Below, in pieces: positions 7,440 through 12,012 of a stretch of DNA of 12,012 bases (its first letter is position 1; every line of letters begins with the position of its first letter). The translations under genes were made by a program, and so were the position numbers. Origin of the DNA: Candidatus Sericytochromatia bacterium (GTDB taxonomy: Bacteria; Cyanobacteriota; Sericytochromatia; JACMPN01); NCBI GenBank assembly GCA_014377495.1, contig JACMPN010000134.1, positions 1 to 12,012 on the forward strand, read 5' to 3'. Under the pieces are notes generated by a model. That model had not been told where the DNA came from. It saw nothing but the letters and a program-made list of their open reading frames with translations, and did not search any database.

Positions 7440-7486
7440 TGGCTCCGACAGCTGGACTCGAACCAGCGACATGCTGATTAACAGTC
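7440..7486 (-). tRNA. tRNA-Asn(GTT), 3' half only; likely attachment-site scar
   Basis: The minus strand reads anticodon loop CTGTTAA (anticodon GTT at 7482-7480), the 3' side of the anticodon stem, variable loop, a perfect T-arm (GCTGG-TTCGAGT-CCAGC), the 3' acceptor strand TGTCGGA, discriminator G and an encoded CCA (7442-7440). This matches the 3' half of bacterial tRNA-Asn. The 5' half is missing: the bases before the loop (CGAGA) cannot form the anticodon stem beyond its two loop-proximal pairs, and no D-arm or 5' acceptor strand follows. Tyrosine-recombinase elements often integrate across the anticodon loop to the 3' end and leave such displaced halves at one end of the element. The retained terminator on the 3' side suggests that 7440 downward was the flanking chromosome and that the element lay toward higher coordinates. 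It cannot give a functional tRNA. Confidence 0.85.
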
Positions 7487-7675
7487 TCGCAAAAGCCGGT
7501 TTTGGCCTGTTTGTCTGCGGTTGCCCCTGTTGGCCTGAGTGCCGTCCTGAGAGCGTTTGGGCTGTTGGCGAAGTTGGTCGAGTTAGCCCGAGTTTGGGTG
7601 GGTTTGGCGGCGTTGGCAACCAACTGGCAACCAAGAATCAGGCGCTGAAACCCAGTGGTTTCGGTGGCCATCCGG
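7487..7675. other. Intergenic stretch between the tRNA scar and AbiE module 2
   Basis: There is no convincing gene here. A minus-strand frame is open through this stretch and on through the tRNA half, but it has no family signature I recognise and its tail is merely translated tRNA. If the scar comes from an integrated element, an integrase gene would be expected near this end; none is visible, so the integrase was lost or lies elsewhere. Nothing else supported is seen. Confidence 0.5.
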
Positions 7676-8605
7676 TCAGGCATCTTGGACCCATGGACCC
7701 TTGGGTTGCCATGTTGCGCGAAATGGTTGTTGTCCGCCTCCGGCCATCGCTGGCGGCATGAGGAATCCAGTCAGGGCCGCCGCTACGTCCGTTAACGGCA
7801 ATTCCTCCGGGCGACGGCCGAGCCTGATCAAGAACGTACGCCACATTGCCAGTTTGGTCGAATCGTCGACGAAGTCCGGTTTCAGCGCCAAGGGTGCTGA
7901 AACCGGGAGCAGTGTCCGTCGGCGCTCAAAAGTGGCGGCGAATGCTGATCGCAGCACCTCACCCTCGAAGGCGTAGTTAACCGCCAAGGTCCAAAGGTCG
8001 AAAAAGTCTTTCATCCGGCTATTGGCAATGCCCAAGTGCACCATGGCCTGAAACTTCTCGGCGACGACCGTTTCCTTTGGGTAGATCGCCACCCGTGGCG
8101 CCGGAAAAGCCAGGAGCGTCGGGTAGTTTTCGATGATCGGTCCCGGGTGAATGGCATCGCCAAAGCCAATGTCGATTTGGAGAGGGATAACGGTTGCCCC
8201 GAGCGAAGCCACCAGGGTGATTGTCACCCCCTCGTATGCTTGCCCCGCCCTGATTGTCTTCCCTCGGATACTGTCCTGCAAAAATTCGAGGCCGTCGGGC
8301 TCCACGGGCGTGGCGGCAATGCCTCGAAATGCCGTCACGATGCCAGCGACTTCGTTGTCACCAAACCCCAAAAAATCGACATCTTGAGTGGCCCGGTGCA
8401 TTTCGCCCTGCCCCCAGATGGCAAACAGCGATGCGCCCTTGAGGACAAAACGATCGCTGTATGTGGAATTTGCCAGCCGAAAGAGGAGCCGCTCGACCCC
8501 GAACCGGAACAGGGTCTTTTGGAAGTCCTCGTGACGTTGTCGCGCCAAGTCCTTCAAGCGCTGGCGAACGGAGGCAGAGAAATTGGCGGACTGGCGTTGT
8601 GTCAT
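7676..8605 (-). CDS. abiEii: AbiEii-type nucleotidyltransferase toxin (module 2, intact)
   Basis: The product is 309 residues from ATG 8605-8603. TTG 8626 would add seven residues; neither start has a good Shine-Dalgarno. All four family landmarks are present: LKGASLFAIW, RATQDVDFLGFG with the Asp-x-Asp metal pair, the DIGFGDAIHPG block, YPKETVVAEKFQAM, and NSRMKDFFDLW. Length and order fit PF08843 toxins. Known relatives are bacteriostatic nucleotidyltransferases; AbiEii of Streptococcus binds GTP, and mycobacterial MenT toxins transfer nucleotides to tRNA. The target here is unknown. The toxin follows its antitoxin on the same strand, but unlike module 1 an 82-nt gap separates them, holding an inverted repeat and a 29-codon frame whose TGA overlaps this ATG. 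Third-position composition is more mixed than in the left-hand genes, which fits acquisition. Confidence 0.9.
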   Translation of the reverse strand: MTQRQSANFSASVRQRLKDLARQRHEDFQKTLFRFGVERLLFRLANSTYSDRFVLKGASLFAIWGQGEMHRATQDVDFLGFGDNEVAGIVTAFRGIAATPVEPDGLEFLQDSIRGKTIRAGQAYEGVTITLVASLGATVIPLQIDIGFGDAIHPGPIIENYPTLLAFPAPRVAIYPKETVVAEKFQAMVHLGIANSRMKDFFDLWTLAVNYAFEGEVLRSAFAATFERRRTLLPVSAPLALKPDFVDDSTKLAMWRTFLIRLGRRPEELPLTDVAAALTGFLMPPAMAGGGQQPFRATWQPKGPWVQDA

Positions 8606-8691
8606 GGGCGATTCATTGGTACACAATGTCGGCTTTCAAGCGTATAAGCCGACATGTTGCTGCATTTTGGGTGGCGTCGCTGCGCCGTCAT
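8602..8691 (-). CDS. Candidate 29-codon bridging frame between AbiEi and AbiEii (module 2)
   Basis: ATG 8691-8689 overlaps the antitoxin stop (TGA 8690-8688), and the frame runs 29 codons to TGA 8604-8602, which overlaps the toxin ATG (8605-8603). Both junctions are ATGA. The translation begins MTAQRRHPKC and ends HCVPMNRP; it is basic and resembles nothing I know. No Shine-Dalgarno is evident beyond coupling. It may simply carry ribosomes from antitoxin to toxin and so set their ratio. The inverted repeat at 8626-8655 lies inside it. Expression is unproven. Confidence 0.35.
   Translation of the reverse strand: MTAQRRHPKCSNMSAYTLESRHCVPMNRP
8626..8655. promoter_or_regulatory. Inverted repeat between AbiEi and AbiEii, candidate second AbiEi operator
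   Basis: ATGTCGGCTT (8626-8635) and AAGCCGACAT (8646-8655) are perfect 10-bp arms with a 10-nt spacer. The half-sites TGTCGGCT and AGCCGACA are offset by 20 bp, exactly as in the repeat at the antitoxin promoter (9321-9352), so one protein probably binds both. It lies just upstream of the toxin start. As RNA it could also form a hairpin that attenuates or occludes toxin translation; no T-run follows, so it is not a standard terminator. Confidence 0.7.
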
Positions 8692-9299
8692 GCGAGGGCC
8701 TCAAGGTACGGACGCATGATGCCCGTCACCCGGTTCATCTTGGCAAACCGCCAAAGGTCGTCGATGGTTCCCCGTCGTTCATCAAGGTAGGCCCGGAGCG
8801 CCTCAAGTCCCACGTCCAGACCGATCTTCGTCCGGTACTTGAAGCAATCGGCGATCGTACGGGCAGGTGCTGTGATTTTGACGCACACCCCGTCAAGGAT
8901 ATGGGCTTCGACGCCCGAGATCAAGGCATCGCCTGAAAATCGCACAATGTGCAGTGGCGGATAGCCGCCATTCGGTCGTCTGGCTTTCCGGTCGACCGCC
9001 ATCCACACTTCATGAGGCGATTGCGTGCCCAACTCATGAAATCGAAGGGCTGAAAGCAGGCAAATAGCGCCCGTCGGTATGCGCTTGGCGGCCTCAGCCA
9101 GGGAATGGTGGCGAGTTGGTTCGGCTTCCGGCAACTGATACATACCACGAGCCACTTTTTCGAGTTGCCCCTGCCTGACCATCCTCGCCAGGATCGTTCG
9201 AGCACACCCAATGGTGCTGAGGTCCCTAGGACGCAGAATGCCAGCATGGCGAACAAGCTCTAGCACTCTGGCATCGGTTGGCTGAATGAGTAGCGTCAC
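8688..9299 (-). CDS. abiEi: AbiEi-type antitoxin and autorepressor (module 2, intact)
   Basis: The product is 203 residues from GTG 9299-9297, with GAGG 9 nt upstream. The frame is open to TTG 9338, but that codon falls inside the predicted -10 box and operator, so it would lie upstream of the transcript start. Residues about 8-55 form a winged-helix-like DNA-binding region (HAGILRPRDLSTIGCARTIL), followed by the ICLLSALRFHELGT core and the ADCFKYRTKIGLDVGLEAL segment characteristic of AbiEi-type antitoxins, ending RPYLEAL. In the family this protein represses the operon by binding inverted repeats and neutralises AbiEii without a stable complex. Two matching inverted repeats, one at its promoter and one before the toxin gene, are the obvious binding sites. 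It resembles the broken copy at 6618-7227 throughout but with many substitutions. Confidence 0.88.
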   Translation of the reverse strand: MTLLIQPTDARVLELVRHAGILRPRDLSTIGCARTILARMVRQGQLEKVARGMYQLPEAEPTRHHSLAEAAKRIPTGAICLLSALRFHELGTQSPHEVWMAVDRKARRPNGGYPPLHIVRFSGDALISGVEAHILDGVCVKITAPARTIADCFKYRTKIGLDVGLEALRAYLDERRGTIDDLWRFAKMNRVTGIMRPYLEALA

Positions 9300-9320
9300 A
9301 GATCCCGACCTCAAATTCAA

Positions 9321-9352
9321 TTTGTTGGCTACTGACAATTATAGCCGACAAA
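9321..9352 (-). promoter_or_regulatory. Promoter and operator of AbiE module 2
   Basis: TTTGTTGGCTA (9321-9331) and TAGCCGACAAA (9342-9352) are 11-bp arms with one mismatch and a 10-nt spacer. On the minus strand a perfect TATAAT (9343-9338) straddles the inner end of one arm, so bound repressor would block RNA polymerase. No good -35 hexamer is seen 16-18 bp upstream, suggesting a weak or activator-aided promoter. Transcription would start near 9331, leaving a leader of about 30 nt before GTG 9299. Confidence 0.72.
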
Positions 9353-9395
9353 GCGTACAAATGCCCCATCCGCAGCGACGCCATCACCCGTGTGA

Positions 9396-9644
9396 TCTGA
9401 CCCGGCTTGGTCAGCGCTCGAACTTCTTGCAGGGCAGCTCGACTATCGGCCCCTGGTGGGCCACCTGATCGGCGCCATGGTGCCCCGTGAGCTGTTGCCG
9501 CCGGTCCGGCTCGGTGAGTTGCAGATGAAGGACGTGATCGAGTGGATCGGCAACTACCTGCACAAGGCGGTCACGGGCGAGACCCTGAGCCCCAGCGAGT
9601 GCCCCGCCCCCCTGATTCGGCCTGGAATTGACCGTAAAACCTAA
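9396..9644 (+). pseudogene. Orphan 3' coding fragment of a resident gene
   Basis: The frame is open from 9396 (after TGA 9393-9395) to TAA 9642-9644, 82 codons, with no start that has a ribosome site; GTG 9456 is possible but unsupported. Codons from about 9414 on are strongly GC-ending, like the left-hand chromosomal genes and unlike the AbiE genes, so this was probably real coding sequence. The peptide includes the segments LIGAMVPRELLPPVRLGELQ and DVIEWIGNYLHKA and looks helical; I do not recognise a family, and it does not resemble a dehydrogenase C-terminus. I read it as the tail of a gene cut where the AbiE segment joins the chromosome. A short intact gene is the alternative. Its stop falls inside the outermost hip repeat. 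Confidence 0.4.
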
Positions 9645-9727
9645 CAGTCCAGTACTGTCGGGATTTCCCGACAGTGGTATGATGTCCGTAAATTAAGACA
9701 GTGGAGGCGTGTCCGTAAATGCAGACA
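9629..9727 (+). promoter_or_regulatory. Iterated hip operator: TGTC-N10-GACA repeated at a 27-bp period
   Basis: Three exact copies of TGTC-N10-GACA start at 9656, 9683 and 9710, and a degenerate one (TGAC-N10-AACA) starts at 9629; every step is 27 bp. The 9656 copy is a perfect 10-bp-arm palindrome when extended to 9654-9675. The 9683 and 9710 copies match in 16 of 18 bases, and GACAGTGG follows in register at 9670 and 9697. The last site covers the hipB ATG (9719). E. coli HipB likewise binds several spaced palindromes upstream of hipBA, although its sequence (TATCC-N8-GGATA) is different. Confidence 0.75.
9675..9683 (+). promoter_or_regulatory. Extended -10 promoter of hipBA
   Basis: TGG followed by TATGAT (9678-9683) is an extended -10 element, five of six to consensus plus the upstream TG. 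The -35 position (about 9655-9660) is poor, which extended -10 promoters tolerate. It lies in the 9-bp gap between two of the iterated operator copies, so a bound repressor would exclude polymerase. Transcription would start about 9690, roughly 30 nt before hipB. Confidence 0.6.
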
Positions 9728-9970
9728 AACGACCTGCCCCTCAAACCCCGCCCGTTTCGGGCCCGCAGCGGGCGGGATCTCGGCACGGCCATCAAGCACT
9801 TCCGGAAACTCGCCGGCATCAGCCAAGTCGAACTCGCCGCCCGCACAGGCCTTCACCGGAGCTATCTGGTGGCATTGGAAAGCGGTAACGCCACCGAGGC
9901 TGTCGAGCGGATCATGGCCCTGTTGAACGAACTCGGCCTGCGGGTGACGATCGCCAAAGAGGAGCGGTAA
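9719..9970 (+). CDS. hipB: HipB-like XRE-family antitoxin and repressor
   Basis: The product is 83 residues from ATG 9719, with GGAGG (9703-9707) 11 nt upstream, a slightly long spacing. Residues about 20-75 form a helix-turn-helix of the Cro/CI (XRE) type: LGTAIKHFRKLAGISQVELA, then ARTGLHRSYLVALESG as turn and recognition helix, then LNELGLRVTI. Size, domain and position directly before hipA identify the HipB role: binding and inhibiting HipA and repressing the operon. Its stop TAA is immediately followed by the hipA ATG, and GAGGAG inside its last codons serves as the hipA ribosome site, so the two are translationally coupled. The probable binding sites are the 27-bp-spaced palindromes upstream, the last of which overlaps this start codon. 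Confidence 0.9.
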   Translation: MQTNDLPLKPRPFRARSGRDLGTAIKHFRKLAGISQVELAARTGLHRSYLVALESGNATEAVERIMALLNELGLRVTIAKEER

Positions 9971-11221
9971 ATGGCGAAGGCCCCCCCGAAACGGTTGTCC
10001 ATCTGGATGTATGGCCACCCTATTGCGACCCTGTCGCAGACGAAGGACGCGCTGAGCCTCGTTTACACGTTGGCGGCGCAAGCCGCCTACGACGTCAACA
10101 TCCCGCTGCTCTCCCAATCGCTGCCCGTGGGGCCGAGTGCCTTCAAACACGCCGTGGTCCACCCCTTCTTCAACGGTCTGTTGCCTGAAGGTCAGGCCCG
10201 GCAAATCATCGCCCACGACTTAAAACTCGCCGAAAACGACACGTTCGGCCTGTTGCAGGCCTTGGGACGTGATTGTGCCGGCGCTTTGGTCATCCTGCCG
10301 GAAGGCGAGGCGCTCCCCGTGCAATCGGCTGTCATGCCCGCCCCCCTGCCGGCGGGGGATGTCGAGACCCTCATACGGCAACTCCCCAACGAACCGCTGG
10401 GGATCACGCACCAGATCCGGATTTCGTTGGCAGGCGTCCAGCACAAACTGGTTCTGAGCGCCCTCCCTACGGGCGACTGGGCGCTGCCCATAAACGGGTT
10501 GCCCTCGACCCATATCTTGAAACAGGCTGATCCCCGCTTCGATCACATGGTCGCCAACGAAGCCTTCTGCCTGGCGCTCGGCCGTCACCTCGGCATCAGC
10601 GTCGCCGAGGCAAAGGTGGCTGCAATGCCGATGCCCATTCTGGTCGTCACACGCTATGACCGCCAGATAGCCGCCGACGGCACCATCCTACGCATCCACC
10701 AGGAGGACCTGACCCAGGCCCTCGCTGTCAGCGCCAGTGCCAAGTATGAAGAACATGGCGGCCCCACGCTACGTCAGGTAGCCAGCCTCATCCGCACGGC
10801 AACGGTGGGCTCCGGGGACGTTGAGCGGCTTCTCGACGTGACCGTCTTGAACATGATCGTTGGCAACGCTGACGCCCATGCCAAGAATTTCTCGCTGCTG
10901 CACATGGATACAGGGCTCGTCCAACTGGCCCCGGCCTACGACATCATGTCCACGGTGTACTACCCGAAGGTCGACGGCCGCCCGGCGATGAGCGTCAATG
11001 GCAAGGTTTCCATCACCACCATCACCACGACGGACATCGTCAGGGAAGCGGCGACGTGGGGCCTGCGAACGACCCGAGCCATCCCCCGGGTGGCGGGGCT
11101 CATGCAGCGTCTACCTGCTGCGACCGACGCCGCCGTGATCGACGTCCCGGACGCTCCGGAGGATTTGGTCGCCCTGGTCCGGACTCGGGCCGCCGCCTAC
11201 TTGAACGACCCACCCAACTGA
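9971..11221 (+). CDS. hipA: HipA-like serine/threonine kinase toxin
   Basis: The product is 416 residues, the usual HipA length. Residues 1-110 match the HipA N-terminal subdomain (LSQSLPVG, FFNGLLPEGQAR, FGLLQALGRDCAGAL). The kinase part keeps RISLAGVQHK at 150-159, where Ser152 aligns with the autophosphorylated Ser150 of E. coli HipA; THILK with the ATP-binding Lys184; VANEAFC; VVTRYDR; QEDLTQAL; GNADAHAKNF with catalytic Asp301; and APAYDI with metal-binding Asp324. The Asp-to-Asp spacing of 23 equals that of E. coli Asp309/Asp332. E. coli HipA halts translation by phosphorylating glutamyl-tRNA synthetase; related kinases use other synthetases, so the substrate here is open. All key residues are present, so the kinase should be active. 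The gene directly abuts hipB and has a strong GAGGAG site. Confidence 0.95.
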   Translation: MAKAPPKRLSIWMYGHPIATLSQTKDALSLVYTLAAQAAYDVNIPLLSQSLPVGPSAFKHAVVHPFFNGLLPEGQARQIIAHDLKLAENDTFGLLQALGRDCAGALVILPEGEALPVQSAVMPAPLPAGDVETLIRQLPNEPLGITHQIRISLAGVQHKLVLSALPTGDWALPINGLPSTHILKQADPRFDHMVANEAFCLALGRHLGISVAEAKVAAMPMPILVVTRYDRQIAADGTILRIHQEDLTQALAVSASAKYEEHGGPTLRQVASLIRTATVGSGDVERLLDVTVLNMIVGNADAHAKNFSLLHMDTGLVQLAPAYDIMSTVYYPKVDGRPAMSVNGKVSITTITTTDIVREAATWGLRTTRAIPRVAGLMQRLPAATDAAVIDVPDAPEDLVALVRTRAAAYLNDPPN

Positions 11222-11245
11222 ATGATCCGGGGCGTCAGCAAGAAG

Positions 11246-11279
11246 TCCGGCATGTCATGATTTTTATGCCCGGATTTTC
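11246..11279 (+). terminator. Possible terminator of hipBA
   Basis: TCCGGCAT (11246-11253) can pair with ATGCCCGGA (11266-11274) if one base bulges, giving an 8-bp stem with a 12-nt loop followed by TTTT (11275-11278). It starts 24 nt after the hipA stop. The bulge, large loop and short T-run make it a moderate candidate. The remaining spacer to 11405 holds only a small GCGGG/CCCGC hairpin (11356-11370) without a T-run. Confidence 0.45.
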
Positions 11280-11405
11280 CTACGTTTGATCGGCCCAGTT
11301 TGTCGGGTCAGGGTCTATCAGGAGCAGGCTATCAGCAGCTCGCTACGCTGGTTATGCGGGAAACCCCCGCTTGGGCTGTGATCTCTTCCAAACAGTGCCG
11401 GCAGT

Positions 11406-11933
11406 TTAACGCTGCCTCCGGTAGGTCAATTTCAATGTGATCGGTGTCGGTATGTGATGCGTCACCAACACTGAGCGAATATTCAGAACCGATTTGCCTG
11501 AGGTCAGGGTCATCTTGGTGTTCGAATCGCCATCGCTGGAACGGGTTACTTCAACCAGAGTATCTTGTGTCAGTTGACGCTGCATGGTGATCGTCCGGCC
11601 CAGACTATTCATCGTGACTAGACTGCCGTCGGCCGGTGTTTCGCTGATTCCTGCAGGCGATGTCTGAATCCCAACCAGGCGACCGTCCCAGCGTATGGCA
11701 ATGGACTTGGGTGTCAGTTCCAGCGATTTCACTGCCATGCGAGCCAGGGGCCGCAAGAAAAAGCTCAGTTCCGAAATCGCCCGATCGACCTCGGCCAGTA
11801 TGGCCTGCCGTTCGTCTTGAGATCCGGCGTAGACGTATTGCCCGACAAAGTCGGCCAGGCTGACAGCCGCTGCCGGTTGGCTGGATAGCAATACGCTTGC
11901 CAGGCCTGCAACGATCCGTCTTTTCAGCGTCAT
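11406..11933 (-). CDS. Small exported protein of unknown function
   Basis: The product is 175 residues from ATG 11933-11931. I prefer this start because AGGA lies 7 nt upstream and it opens a clear signal peptide (Lys-Arg-Arg n-region, hydrophobic core, cleavage near Pro-Ala-Ala-Ala at about 20-23). ATG 12005 and the ATG giving residue 8 of that longer frame are in frame, but they would put a hydrophilic stretch ahead of the signal. The mature part has an amphipathic helical segment (DERQAILAEVDRAISELSFF) followed by alternating short strands rich in Thr/Ser, as in small beta-barrel or beta-sandwich proteins. It has no cysteine and no catalytic motif I can name. It stands alone, convergent with hipA, and any upstream partner lies beyond the window. 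Periplasmic or secreted location is inferred from the signal only. Confidence 0.72.
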   Translation of the reverse strand: MTLKRRIVAGLASVLLSSQPAAAVSLADFVGQYVYAGSQDERQAILAEVDRAISELSFFLRPLARMAVKSLELTPKSIAIRWDGRLVGIQTSPAGISETPADGSLVTMNSLGRTITMQRQLTQDTLVEVTRSSDGDSNTKMTLTSGKSVLNIRSVLVTHHIPTPITLKLTYRRQR

Positions 11934-12012
11934 GGCTGGGTCCTGTGTTTCTGAGTCGAGAATGCCAAGGCGCTCGTGGATCATTCCTGTCGCTCGACTG
12001 CTCATACAAAGA

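Noticed and set aside
7440..7486. A complete or intron-containing tRNA-Asn gene
   Set aside because: No 5' acceptor strand, D-arm or matching anticodon 5' stem is found within several hundred bases upstream on the minus strand.
7321..7683. A 120-codon minus-strand frame through the tRNA half, possibly an integrase tail
   Set aside because: Part of it is translated tRNA (the familiar AGSSPAVGA-type string) and the rest shows no recombinase Arg/His/Tyr motifs. It runs straight into the terminator stem.
8626..9675. Shared TGTCGG half-site between the AbiEi operators and the hip palindrome at 9654-9675, suggesting cross-regulation
   Set aside because: Spacing differs (TGTC to GACA separated by 20 in one case and 10 in the other), the repressors are unrelated, and TGTCGG also occurs by chance elsewhere in this GC-rich window.
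9629..9727. The 27-bp repeats as a small CRISPR array
   Set aside because: Gaps between conserved blocks are only 9 bp and partly conserved, no cas genes are near, and position over a promoter and start codon fits an operator array.
11356..11370. GCGGG/CCCGC hairpin between hipA and the last gene
   Set aside because: The stem is only 5 bp and no T-run follows on either strand, so it is not supported as a terminator for the minus-strand gene.

Overview
The window is GC-rich bacterial DNA with dense coding, high G+C at third codon positions, Shine-Dalgarno-type starts and several GTG or TTG starts. Several proteins carry N-terminal signal sequences, two or three with lipobox-like cysteines, so the host exports and probably lipidates many proteins. 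Nothing here fixes the phylum. The calls rest on reading the sequence and recalling families; no search was run.

Left part (1-5438), apparently resident chromosome: a putative lipoprotein of unknown function (170-952, +); a 521-residue protein with a cysteine cluster of the CxxCxxCC/YkgJ/FliB-type metal-binding family behind an NTF2-like N-terminal region (1035-2603, +); a small secreted protein with a possible His/Cys dyad of the caspase-like type (2611-3294, -); and, divergent from it, a clostripain-family (C11) cysteine peptidase that looks like a lipoprotein (3414-5438, +).

Middle part (about 6010-9395), a mosaic of broken and acquired DNA. A 2-hydroxyacid-dehydrogenase-like gene is cut off near 6010 and followed by two different AbiE-type (type IV) toxin-antitoxin modules on the minus strand. 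The first is dead twice over: its AbiEi antitoxin gene is frameshifted and its AbiEii nucleotidyltransferase gene lacks the C-terminal third. Next come a rho-independent terminator and a 3' half of tRNA-Asn(GTT), which look like an integration scar. The second AbiE module is intact. It has matching inverted repeats at the antitoxin promoter and between the two genes, and a 29-codon open frame bridging antitoxin and toxin with a 4-nt stop/start overlap at each end. The right edge of the mosaic is marked by a GC3-rich orphan 3' coding fragment (about 9396-9644).

Right part (9629-12012): a complete hipBA operon. It is preceded by iterated TGTC-N10-GACA sites at an exact 27-bp period, the last covering the hipB start codon, with an extended -10 promoter between two of them. 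HipA keeps the kinase residues and the serine equivalent to E. coli Ser150. After a possible terminator, a small exported protein of unknown function (11406-11933, -) closes the window.

The window thus stacks three toxin-antitoxin modules of two kinds, two intact and one decayed, around a tRNA scar. Both toxin families are known to interfere with translation, HipA through aminoacyl-tRNA synthetases and AbiEii/MenT relatives through nucleotide transfer (tRNA in studied MenT cases). The most original signals are the two regulatory-site architectures and the small caspase-like secreted protein beside the clostripain gene.
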